Positions 53,555 through 64,000 of a stretch of 64,000 nucleotides of DNA are shown here, in pieces. The stretch is from assembly GCA_004026145.2 (NCBI GenBank), contig CP034983.1, forward strand, positions 9,873,980 through 9,937,979, read 5' to 3'. Position 1 is the first letter of the stretch. Each line of letters starts with the position of its first letter. This DNA is from Takifugu bimaculatus (Eukaryota; Chordata; Actinopteri; Tetraodontiformes; Tetraodontidae). The position numbers and the translations under genes were made by a program. A model generated the notes under the pieces. That model saw only the letters and a list, made by a program, of their open reading frames with translations, ran no database searches and was not told the DNA's origin.

Positions 53555-54339
53555 AGCCTGCTGAAATAAAAAGAGTCAAAAATGAGTCCACAGCGCCATC
53601 CGCTGGATGGATATGCAGAAGAAAAGGTTTGCAACAAAAAAGCCCTTTTCTAACATCAGGTTTACAAAGAATGTGCGACCAGATGGGAAAACTTGAAAAA
53701 TGGAACAGTATAAATGCATCAGCACAAATGACTTTTATCTTTTCATGTAACAGTTTCACTTTGTTTCGGGAGCAAAACAATGTTTCCATCAGTTCGAGAA
53801 GAGAAACGGTTTCAATCCCTTTTTCATATTGGTGACAGAACAAACAAAACAAAAACACACCAACATTTTTGTGATGAACTTCATATTTTCAATAAAGGAC
53901 CAAATTAAAATTCAAGCCTCTCCTTCATTGACTTAAACTGAAAGTAAGTTCAGGCGTCACCGAGGCCATCGACATCTTTATTATAGCAATATAGAATTTG
54001 AGACTGGTATGTTTCTATGCATTGAAGAGGTCTGGGGGTTCTGCTGGGACCTGGACCTGTGGGTGACGGACCGACGGAGGCTCACCAGGCATAACCAAGT
54101 TGACCACACGGCTTTCTTTGTCTTGAAGGCAAAGGGAAGCACTGGAAGCCCCAGAAGCCCCCAAACCCGGATCCAGCAGGGTTGGCTGTGGCAGGTGCTG
54201 CAGTGAGCTGTTGTGGTCAGTTTGCTACTGGGGTTGTGGTTCTCTTCTGAGTGCTTGGTGCCACCTGCACAAATCCAGCTGAGGACGTGGTCTTTGTCAC
54301 TTTACCTCATCTCTTCTGGGGGAGGAAGGAGGACGGAGA

Positions 54340-54665
54340 TGGAATTCCAGTTAGTGGAAGACTGCTGGCACTTTGAGGTGGCCTGTTAGCATCTTGGTGC
54401 TAACTAGCTGGATGGCTCCTGCTGCAGAGAAGATCAGCCTGTAAAACTTGTTTGGTGGCTTGTGCAGAATCTTGGCCAACTTGTTTTTTTGCAGGTTCTC
54501 CCACCACTGCGGTGAAGACGGGCAGCATAGTTGCTTCTGTTCTCAGGCGCTCCACAGCTGGGGGTCCTTGGGAGTGGTGAAGAGAGCGGGGGAGGTAGGA
54601 CAGGTAAGAGCTGAGCGAAAGGCTGAGCAGAGCCTTTATATGAGCAGATGACCTCAGGAACACAC
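54340..54665 (+). repeat. Dispersed repeat, copy B
   Basis: Direct-orientation partner of 50290-50650 (GTTAGCATCTTGGTGCTAAC, TAGCTGGATGGCTCCTG, CCTTGGGAGTGGTGAAGAG). The two copies flank the first coding exon of map4. Confidence 0.7.
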
Positions 54666-55234
54666 AGGTCACCCACAGGTCCAGGTCCCAACGTGTCCAG
54701 TTAGCCTCCCTGATGAGTGGCGGGTCAGTCCTTGGAACCGCATGTGTGAAAATGCTCCTACTTTCACGAGTAAACAGAGCCCAGAAGTCTTCCTATTTTT
54801 TATGATTTGAATTCACCAAACGTGTTTTTGCTGATCACGATCTTCAGGATATTTTCCGATCCCCTTTTTTTAAACCCAGTTTCAGTAGTATCGGCCCTCT
54901 CCTTAGGTGTTTTCTCTACCTGATGATGCTAATAACCGGACTTTAAACATGGTTGTTCAAGATATGAGGAGCTCCTTTAAAATGAAAAAAAAGAGCATGC
55001 GTTTAAAGTTTAAGTTGTCTTTGTAGTACATATGTGCTAAATATCAGTAATTAATATTTGAATCTTTAATGACTCTAGCTTGGTGTTAAATAGACTCTGT
55101 TATCTATAACAGGCAGGAAAATGGGATTAAAATTAAAATCAAAACAATGATCAAAAGAAATGGGCAAGAATTCGCAGAAACAAATGCTTTGACCTCAGTT
55201 CCACGGACGAGCAGGTCACCAGAAAACCTGTTCC

Positions 55235-55347
55235 AACACCCCCTGATCCAACACCCCCTGATCCAACACCCCCTGATCCAACACTCCCTGATCCAACACC
55301 CCCTGATCCAACACCCCCTGATCCAACACCCCCTGATCCAACACCCC
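55235..55347. repeat. 15-bp minisatellite CCCTGATCCAACACC
   Basis: About eight head-to-tail copies. The stop-free frames on both strands are artefacts. Confidence 0.9.
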
Positions 55348-55511
55348 CGAACCAAACGTCTCCTCTGATTGGATAATATGCTGCAGCAACGGTATCAGCT
55401 GACCTGCTGGTGGACCTGGACCTGGTGTGGACCCTCACAACCATCCAAGGGAGGAAACCCCTGGAAAAAGCCGCTTCTTTTGTGCTGCCAAATGTGTGTC
55501 CCACAAGGTGG

Positions 55512-55513
<2 letters not shown>

Positions 55514-55563
<50 letters not shown>
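55514..55563. repeat. (TG)n microsatellite
   Basis: An uninterrupted TG run of about 48 bp. Confidence 0.95.
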
Positions 55564-55567
<4 letters not shown>

Positions 55568-55837
55568 GAGTGAGTGAGCAAGCGTCCATGCCAAGTCTTA
55601 TTATTGGATGTCAGAATGATGTAAGAGTCTAAATGTAGTAAAGAGGCCCCGTACATCTGCCCCAGTGAGTCATGAAAATGTTTGAAAAATGTAACATTAA
55701 ATATGTTAATATACACTTTAAATATCGCATATTTTAGAATAATAAACTATCATTGTATTATCTGTATTTATATGATCATAATTAGCATCATGATCATAGT
55801 CATTAGTGTGCAGATTTTCAGTCCAAAGCTCATGGGT

Positions 55838-57030
55838 GCCACAGGGGTACCACATTGATGCCACAGGGGTGCCACATTGATGCCACAGGGGCGCCACAGT
55901 GGTGCCACAGGGGCGCCACAGTGGTGCCACAGGAGTGTCACATTGATGCCACAGGGGTGCCACATTGATGCCACAGGGGTGTCACAGGGGTTAGGGTTAG
56001 GGTGCCACAGGGGCGCCACAGTGGTGCCACAGGAGTGTCACATTGATGCCACAGGGGTGCCACATTGATGCCACAGGGGTGTCACAGGGGCGCCACAGTG
56101 GTGCCACAGGGGCGCCACAGGGGGTGTCACATTGATGCCACAGGGGTGCCACATTGATGCCACAGTGGTACCACATTGATGCCACAGGGGTGTCACAGGG
56201 GCGCCACAGTGGTGCCACAGGGGTGTCACATTGATGCCACAGGGGTGCCACATTGATGCCACAGGGGTGCCACATTGATGCCACAGGGGTACCACATTGA
56301 TGCCACAGGGGTGTCACAGGGGCGCCACAGTGGTGCCACAGTGGTGCCACAGGGGCGCCACAGTGGTGCCACAGGGGTGTCACACTGATGCCACAGGGGT
56401 GCCACACTGATGCCACAGGGGTACCACATTGATGCCACAGTGGTGCCACAGGGGCGCCACAGTGGTGCCACAGGGGCGCCACATTGATGCCGCAGTGGTA
56501 CCACATTGATGCCACAGGGGTGTCACAGGGGCGCCACAGTGGTGCCACAGGGGTGTCACATTGATGCCACAGGGGTGCCACATTGATGCCACAGGGGTGC
56601 CACATTGATGCCACAGTGGTACCACATTGATGCCACAGGGGTGCCACATTGATGCCACAGTGGTACCACATTGATGCCACAGGGGTGTCACAGGGGCGCC
56701 ACACTGATGCCACAGTGGTACCACATTGATGCCACAGGGGTGTCACAGGGGCGCCACAGTGGTGCCACAGGGGTGTCACATTGATGCCACAGGGGTGCCA
56801 CATTGATGCCACAGGGGTGCCACATTGATGCCACAGTGGTACCACATTGATGCCACAGGGGTGCCACATTGATGCCACAGTGGTACCACATTGATGCCAC
56901 AGGGGTGTCACAGGGGCGCCACACTGATGCCACAGGGGTACCACACTGATGCCACAGGAGTACCACATTGATGCCACAGTGGTGCCACAGTGGTGCCACA
57001 GGGGCGTCACAGTGGTGCCACAGGGGTCAA
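55838..57030. repeat. 12/15-bp minisatellite GCCACAGGGGTGCCACATTGAT, about 1.2 kb
   Basis: Units GCCACAGGGGT, GCCACATTGAT and GCCACAGTGGT alternate; GGTTAGGGTTAGGG has been inserted once near 55989-56002. The minus-strand frame of 369 residues (HQCGTPVASMW type) is stop-free repeat, not a protein. Confidence 0.92.
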
Positions 57031-58590
57031 CACCGTCCTTCTGCGTTATCAAAACCTCATCTTGGTTTGTACAGAGGAAAACGCAGGTGAATGAATCAAA
57101 GCACATTTCTCTTTGTTGGACGGAGAGTTTGTTGTGTTTTGCTAGTGTCCATCATTGCGGGTCACATGAGGACCTTCGGTGGGGTCGATCCAGCACGTGG
57201 TCATTAGGTGACACTATGACATCATTTAAAGCGCCAGTTTAGTATCTGAAAGGTAGTTTTCAGCTTATGGGTCAGTTCACTAATTAGTCCCTGCAACCGA
57301 AATCCCTCTTTAGCAAGAAGAGATTAGCGGAAGAGTAAATGATTTCCGATAAAGACCAACAGCGGATGTTGGGGTGACATAACGGGCTAAATCCAGGCGT
57401 TGCAAAGCTCTGCTTCATCTGTGGTTCGTGAAAGTTCTGTTAAGATCTTTATACTTTTATTTTTTTACAAATTCCTGTACACCATGTGGTGGAGGGATAT
57501 TACAAATAGAACAACACACGGAACTAGAAACAGCATTAAAGGACAAAAGACATGAATATAAGAATAAAACCATCGTACTGTTGTACAAATAGTTGTAAAA
57601 GCAGATGCAGGAAAGGGTAGCGAGATCTTTATGTCACAAGGAAAATTCAGAAATTCAATTTGACAGAAAAGTGACAGACAGTGGGAGATAAAAGAGCTGA
57701 CATCAGCAGTGTGGATTATTATGGGCTGTTCCAGCCACTGTGCAACAGGTCTAATATTAAAGTATAAATGGACAGAACCCTCCATTCAGCTTTAAAACTC
57801 TTCCTCGTTGGATATGATGCGGGAACAAACCACCATAGTGGAAGCTGTCGGACTAAATGCTGCCCACATGGTTGTGACCAATTACACTAACTGGATTACT
57901 CGGAATATCTGGCAAATGGAGCGGAGTGTTCAAGGGCAACGTGGCTGCAAACTCCAACATCTTTCCTGCTGTTGTGCTGCTCCGTGCTCAGGACACCGCA
58001 CATAAACGCTGACATCACTGGGTCTGGATCTGGATCTGGGTCTGGATCTCTCTGGTTTTGGTGGGGCTGATGTCACAATACATCAAAGATCAAAGCTACA
58101 GCTCATCTTAGCATCTTTGCTGAACACTCAGTTCTTGTGGTAACACATTAGCACAATCGGTGAATTAGCCATTAGCGCATGTGTAGTTTCAGCATGAGCT
58201 TGTCTGGAACCAACAGCATGTTGGGCTAAATGTTTAATTCTGTTCCACTGAAGAATGAAGAAGCACCTGCAGTGCTAATGACAGCAAACGTGTCCACTGT
58301 GGAGGACGAAGAGCTGAGCAGGAGGGCAAAGCTCTGTGTTTACCAGCTAATTAACATTCTAAACCTTACCTATGCTAATAAGCTTTGGGTAAGATTGGAA
58401 ATACAGGGAGGGAAACTGAAGTTTCTCAGGCGGTTCCTGAGGAAATCAGTCATCCCAGTGGAGCTCCCACTTCTTCAGGGGCCAGCTGAGGGGCATCTGC
58501 TCATGATTATTAGGGACTCGAGCAGGTTTCTGCACCAATATCAGTGGGTCTCCAAATACTCATCCTTCTAATGATTTTCTGTCCACATGT
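57031..58590. other. Non-coding part of the map4 first intron
   Basis: No exon recognised. A short GGATCTGG/GGGTCTGG run lies near 58020-58048. Confidence 0.4.
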
Positions 58591-58709
58591 GTCAAACCCA
58601 GTCCTCGAGGGCCACGATCCAGCCGGGTTTTCTGTCCTACTAGGCTGAAAATGCATTCAGTGGGATAGAAAACCCGGCAGGATCGTGGCCCTAGAGGACT
58701 GGGTTTGAC
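58591..58709. mobile_element. Near-perfect palindromic element, copy 2
   Basis: GTCAAACCCAGTCCTCGAGG at the left, CCTAGAGGACTGGGTTTGAC at the right. It is the same family as 53428-53554, with a few substitutions in one arm. Confidence 0.8.
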
Positions 58710-58799
58710 AAGCCTGCGGACTGACGATGATGGAACTGGCCTGGAAACTGCTGCACACCCAAAAAAGACAGACGGTTGTGTTTTTTAGCATGTGGGGTC

Positions 58800-59780
58800 C
58801 TTTAGCATAGCACCAATTTGGCACACAAACGCCGGTGACATGTGGGACCAAACGCCACGGTTGTTGCCTCTGTGCGTATGTCAGTTCCAAAGAGAAGGGC
58901 TCACTAGGAATGTCAATGACAGCATCTCTGTTGGATTAGCAGGACAACAGCTGAAACAGGGACCCCCCCTCCCCATGAGGCACACTACTCTGTCTGGGTG
59001 GTTTGTCCTTAGGGTGAATCAGATGCTGTCTGAGCACGCTGTCGGGTTTAAAATGAACAGGAAAGTGTTGTTTGAGAGTTCCTGCTGTATGGAATGACCA
59101 TGCTTCATCTGTTTCATCTCTCTCTGGGATGCTCTTGTTCTTCTTCCCAACCAGGATATCCACACCTTTTCAGAGGTTTCTTGATGTGGTTCTTCTCCTT
59201 CCCTTCATCCCTCAACGGTACCCACAGTGGTTCAGGGTTTGTCTAACACCCATTAGAGAGGACGATGGGCGTCAAAAAGGAGCTGCTGGTCCGGGTGTGT
59301 TCTCCTTCTGTACACGTCTTCTTTAAAAATGTAGTATAATTTAATATCACCAAATATTTGCCAGCACAAACTGGTCCGTGCCCAAATTCTTTCTGTACAA
59401 TTCAGTGTTGAGGCTTCTGTCAGTTTTAATGTGTTGCACAGTCCAGGAAGGCCAAACCCTTGTCCTTGACATCTTCTCCAGTGAACCTGATGTTCTGCGT
59501 TGTTGTGGTAGCTGAAGGCTTCCACCTATGTTGGCGGCATTTTAACCAGTGTCGTCCACTGAAGCCAATGGGTGGGACAGCTCAAGAAACAGGTCAGTGG
59601 TCTTGGTCTCCACTTCTTCCATGTAGATGTTGGTCACCACGTGACACCATTCTGCTGTACTTCTGCCTGTAGAAGTCTCCTCCGAACTGGAAGTAGGTGG
59701 TGATAAGACAGCGGGCAATGTGGTCTGGGGGCAGTTGAGTTCTGTTCTACCTGTGGCAAATGTCTCATTCAGCAAACGTG
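58800..59780 (-). mobile_element. Penelope-like retroelement remnant (RT region, degraded)
   Basis: On the minus strand, with frameshifts and stops, the order is: LSPDHIARCLITTYFQ-like then FGGDFYRQKYSRMVS (near 59720-59650), then NIYMEEVETK (near 59635), a VDDT word (59555), VEAFSYHNNAEHQVHW (near 59520), and finally PVHFKPDSVLRQHLIHPKDK (near 59060-59000). NxYMEExE and the VDDT box are RT motifs 4-5, and HPKDKPPR is the segment just before the GIY-YIG endonuclease in Penelope-like proteins. I recognise these from family knowledge. The element is broken and truncated. Confidence 0.75.
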
Positions 59781-62756
59781 TCCACTGTGGAAGAGGAAGA
59801 GGACGACACTGGACGCATGCAGGACACTGAACCCATCATGGTATGGTGACAGCTCGGTTCCAGCGTGATGACGCTGACGTAACTTGTCCTTCAGTAAAAG
59901 CATTGTTGTGAAGTTTCTTGGCCTATAGTTTTTCAAACACATTTCATATTTATGTGAAGTGTTATTGTTTGTTGACACATGCACTCGTCATTATCTGAAA
60001 TTCATTTTAGAAAATGGATAAAAGTAAAAAAAAAAAAACAGTTGTTTTGCTGGTTCCATGGTGAAGTCTTCTTCTCTGCCTCTTATCGCCCCAACTGTTC
60101 ATTTTTGTTGCCAGTCAATGCCAGTCTGTTCTGTGAGGGCCGATATTTGGGGTTTTTAGGCAAGAAAATGTTCATTTATTTGCACTAAGTACATTTTAAT
60201 AATGTGCTTTATGAATCTATTCAAGGTTTCATATGATTTCTAGCATTATAGACAGAGAAGCTAATTAGGAGTGAGGAGTCCTCATGCCTCTGCCTGCACA
60301 TACTGAATTAGGTCTTTTTTAAATAGAATTTTGAGGATATACAATCTTTAATGGAGGCACATTAAAGATTACATGAAGGAAATTCCACCAATCGGGGATT
60401 ATTTATATAGCCTGTGTAGCGATATCCAGCTTTGTATTGACCGTGTAGCGTACTGACACAGTTAGCTTGACTAGACTTGGTCCAGAGGAGTCTGAACGTA
60501 GCCAGACGACCACCCGACATACCTCCGTTTTGAGTTTTTGGCCTATGCATGTGCACACGCAATACATTAGGAGTGTCCTGCGCTGACCTGCAGGAGCAGC
60601 GAGGAATGGCGCAGAAACTGCCACAATTCTTGTCGGAAGGAGACAATATTTTAAAGTTCATGGATGGGCACAAAACCCAAAATGGGGATTTATTTCAAAA
60701 GGTTGCAGTGCAACTGAGTGCAACTGTGTTTTGCACATTTTTGGAGCCACAGCAGTTTTTTTTAGCTCACCACCAACCAAGAACATTAGGAAATGCCACT
60801 TTTGCCTAATTATGACAACACAGTCTCTTAATTAATTTCTACTCGGTGTGAAACCAGGGCCTGGTCAGGTGCACACAAAGCTGATATATCCTGGGAGGAC
60901 CTAAAGACAGGCAGACGTGAAGCTCCTCAACAGCTCTCAGTCTCTCCGTCAGGGTTAGAAAGCTCTGCTCACATAGATACAGTATGTTGAGAGTATATAG
61001 ACATATATAATGACAGTATGTTGAAATATTAGCTTTGCTTGACAGAGTGGAGAACTCCTTAGTCAGGCAAAAAACTGTTGAAAGATGGGTCAGTCAAGCT
61101 ACCAGGATCCCACGATCCAGCAAACTATGATCTTGTCTCAGTTAGTTGCTCTTGTTCCTGTAACATCCTGTCCTTCCCAACAACAGATGCTGACCTATAT
61201 GGGTCCTTAACCCAGCACAGAACTTCAGTAAAGACTAAAGGAAGATAAAAGGGCATTAGTGCTGAGTTCTGGCCATGTCTTGGTGAGTGGGAACATGTCA
61301 AGGTTGTCACATTACACATGCTGTGGCCGGAGCTTCACCTTTTATCAGAATCCATTTATTTTATCTGCGTTTGTGAGCAGGTTTAAGCATTTAAGCTTCC
61401 TTGGCACTGTTGGGCAGCTTTTCACCACACAAGCACAACAGCGTCAGTGTCATCACATCTCTGGAGAAAGTAAATCCGAGTGATAGGAAGCTTCCACTGT
61501 ACGGCCTCGGCTGCGCTGTCTTTTGCTACCTCCTCCACTGGAACCTTAACTGGGTTCTGAAGTTGTCAGATTTGTTCAGAGTTTGGATTATTCTTTTTCA
61601 AAAGCTTCTCCATCGCTGTCCTGGCTAACTGTCTCCTGCATCAGCTGCCTCAGGTCTCTTGTCAGTAGGTCCAAAAGGCCCAAGCATGCTCCACTGTGAA
61701 ACTTTACTTATTGTAGGCAAATTTAATCATTAGTTCGTACTTTGGTTTACCGGGTTAAATTTTTCTCCTATGATTTGGGAATTTGACTTTTTCCTTTCTG
61801 CACAGAAATCCCGCTTTGTTGAGGGTCAGCACAGGGTTTTTCAGTGCTATGAAAGGGTCATTTGGTCCAGGGTGTATTGTAGGCTCTTCAGCGGGGGTTC
61901 GGGTCTCCTTGTCTGCAATAAGAAAGGCGACCCACACGGTCCTACCCAATTACCCGATGACGTTGATGTACCTGCCTGTTGCGTTTCGATTGGACAGCCT
62001 GTCAACAGGGGCCAATCTCTGAAGACACATTTTTCCAATCAGACAAATCAAATATGTATACCCAATCTCTCATGGAAGTGCATACTATTTTGATCTTCCC
62101 AAATTTTGAGCTTCAAAGTCACTCAACACTAGTGTCTCCAGCGCGTTAGCTACACCACCGTTGCCCTCTACAACAGCACATTTCTGTCCTACCACACACA
62201 CCACTTTAGATCTGTAAGGATGAACACAAAGCTCATATTCCAGCAGGAATTTAAGACACACATTATTTGCCAACAAAAATTTATTTAAAAAAAAGTATTT
62301 TGACAATTTTTTGGCAATTACTCCTCCACTTAATAACCTAATCACTGGAACAATTAATCCAACAAAATAGTTCAATGCTGTCCATTACAATCATTCCAGA
62401 TTAGCCAGAAATTCCATCTGCCATTGTTGCGTGAAGGCCCAGACATCGTTCACTCATCTTGTAAACGCGGTGACGTCTGAGATGGAGGGAAAACACAACC
62501 ACGCATTTCTCGGAGAGGCGAGACCTGCAGCTGCTGGTGGGTCAACCCGCATTAGGAACTAAGATACAGTTCTTGCCATTATTTTCAACAAGCTTTCAGA
62601 CTATCGGCTGCTCACTTTACCAAGCTTACAAGAATTATGCACCACGGGAGCATTTTAGGGAAATGATTGGGTCAGGTCCATAATGAAAGGGCCTTGGATC
62701 AGTCCTACTTCCCAGTCAGTCTTGTGAATGGAGCAAGAATATCACCAAGTCTTGTA
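59781..62756. other. Non-coding part of the map4 first intron
   Basis: No exon-like segment with clean splice sites. Poly-A near 60029-60039 and a poly-T run near 60757. Open frames are short and featureless. Confidence 0.4.
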
Positions 62757-63087
62757 CTAGGGTTGGGGTAAAGGTTAGGGTTAGCCCTAGCCCCTTAGGG
62801 TTAGGGTTAGGGTAAAGGTTAGGGTTAGCCCTAGCCCCTTAGGGTTAGGGTTAGGGTAAAGGTTAGGGTTAGCCCTAGACCCTTAGGGTTAGGGTAAAGG
62901 TTAGGGTTAGCCCTAGCCCCTTAGGGTTAGGGTAAAGGTTAGGGTTTGGGTTAGCCCTAGCCCCTTAGGGTTTGGGTTAGGGTAAAGGTTAGGGTTAGCC
63001 CTAGCCCCTTAGGGTTAGGGTAAAGGTTAGGGTTAGCCCTAGACCCTTAGGGTTAGGGTAAAGGTTAGGGTTAGCCCTAGCCCCTTA
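62757..63087. repeat. Telomere-like compound repeat (about 42-48 bp unit)
   Basis: About seven copies of a unit built from one or two TTAGGG hexamers, TAAAGG, TTAGGGTTAGCCCTAG and CCCC. GTTAGCCCTAGCCCCTTAGG is itself near-palindromic, combining G-rich and C-rich telomere-like words on one strand. Confidence 0.9.
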
Positions 63088-63229
63088 CTCTAAAATCACT
63101 GAAAGGCTTCTTTTGGCAGCGCTGTGATTCGCTGTGATGGGAAGAGTAGAAGCACACAGAGAAAGAATGAACCAGTCCCAGGAACACAAGGATCCGAACT
63201 CAGCTATATTATTTAGAAAGTATATGGGA

Positions 63230-64000
63230 TATTGTAGTGCCCGTACATGTACACGCGCAGCAGGCCCACGTCAAAGTAAGCATGATACAACAGACACGCG
63301 CGAACGCTTACGAACTTACACAACTTGTAACCGCGGGAAATATTCTGCTTCGCGCCATAAGAACGTGGAGTCCTGGAGGGGAAAATGAAACGATTTTGAT
63401 CCTCTTTCACCCGATCCAGGTAAAGGGGGAAAGTCCGAGGCGCATTGAACGCACCAGCAGCTCGCGCCGTCGCACTGACGCGGGCTGAGATCACTGATCC
63501 AAAATCAGCGTCATCTCACTGCCAAAGTACCGGAGCGCATTCACACGCAACTCTGGGGTCTCACACGCACACTTCCCGCACAAACCGCTGCCTTCTCGTA
63601 GCACTCACCGAGCAGTTGTCCGCTGTTTTTGACACTTTTGTTGAAAGACTCCAACCACCGCTGTCACCGATACAATCCGCCCACCCCAAGTGTCCGTTGC
63701 CCCGTGCTGTGCACTAACTTGATCGACCCAGCGGACAGGATCTGAACCAATCAGAGGCAGAGATCGCTGACAGGCTTATTTTGTGTCCAATGACAGGGTT
63801 GATTGACGTTGGTCTCGTTCAATCACTCGAAGCAGTACCGCCATCCTTGTCGGGCGTGGGCTACAGACGGACAACCTACGCACACAGGAGAGGGGATTGA
63901 CTCCTTTTACGGACCGGTGTCGGTCCAATCGCCGGAGAACAGGCTTCGGATCATCGTCGTAGAAGAAGAACGAGGCCGAGTGCAGCACTTCAGCCATACG
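63230..64000 (-). promoter_or_regulatory. CpG- and CCAAT-rich region, likely map4 promoter/5' exon
   Basis: CpG density rises sharply (for example CACGCGCGAACGC and CTGCTTCGCGCCA), unlike the rest of the window. CCAAT boxes on + lie at about 63747, 63786 and 63925, and a YY1-like AAGGATGGCGG word lies on the minus strand near 63840. A possible minus-strand donor GCTG/GTGCGT at 63454 would suit a non-coding first exon. No start site can be fixed from sequence. A minus-strand open frame at 63997-63776 (MAEVLHSASFFFYDDDPK at its start) is unrecognised; it may be untranslated or belong to a gene that continues past the window. Confidence 0.45.

Larger units (their letters stand above)
53353..63230 (-). 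other. map4 first intron (extent to the right inferred)
   Basis: The coding exon at 53352 has a splice acceptor, so a 5' non-coding exon must lie further right. The interval holds repeats listed separately and no exon I can support. Its right limit is a guess based on the CpG-rich region. Confidence 0.5.

Noticed and set aside
55997..57106. 369-residue minus frame of HQCGTPVASMW type
   Set aside because: Stop-free 12/15-bp minisatellite. Several overlapping frames are similar.

Overview
The window looks like vertebrate, most probably ray-finned fish (percomorph-like teleost), genomic DNA. The reasons are one large intron-rich gene with standard GT-AG splice sites, TTAGGG/CCCTAA telomere-type repeats, teleost-type LINE tails, a Penelope-like retroelement remnant and very abundant micro- and minisatellites. 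A run of 100 N at 14079-14178 is an assembly gap. I cannot name the species.

The only protein-coding gene I can support is map4 (microtubule-associated protein 4, MAP2/tau family), on the minus strand. I rebuilt it by hand as 13 coding exons between 53350 (ATG) and 25285 (TAA). All splice phases agree, giving 5835 nt or 1944 residues. In protein order these are: the MAP4-type N-terminus (exon 53164-53352); a 57-nt exon (48995-49051); three giant exons (40598-41977, 34729-36153, 29822-31491) that code for the acidic, repetitive projection domain; four short Pro/Ala/Ser/Lys-rich exons (29310-29540, 28404-28596, 28199-28249, 27446-27720); the microtubule-binding repeats (end of 27446-27720, then 26895-26976 and 26694-26806); a tail exon (26048-26210); and a terminal exon with 8 coding nucleotides (25285-25292) that restores the MAP4 C-terminus ending in ETSI. 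The 82- and 113-nt repeat exons have the sizes I recall for tau exons 11 and 12. The gene appears to encode three repeats rather than four. A CpG- and CCAAT-rich region at the right edge (about 63.23-64.0 kb) is the likely promoter and non-coding first exon region.

The last intron of map4 is mostly a CAGG/CAGA tetranucleotide array of about 626 bp. In the sense RNA this reads CCUG/UCUG, the repeat class of the human CNBP (myotonic dystrophy type 2) locus. The predicted 3' UTR opens directly into about 1.07 kb of pyrimidine-rich minisatellite. Other introns carry long minisatellites (12, 12-15, 15, 21, 31 and 32 bp units), LINE remnants, palindromic MITE-like elements and a Penelope-like element.

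The left 25 kb, beyond the 3' end of map4, has no gene I can support. It holds minisatellites, several interstitial telomere-like tracts, and a roughly 5 kb satellite block (14467-19726) with a 428-bp higher-order repeat. That block lies between telomere-like arrays and is interrupted by an unrelated segment of about 860 bp that may be a solo LTR. Most long open frames in the window are stop-free low-complexity repeats, not genes.
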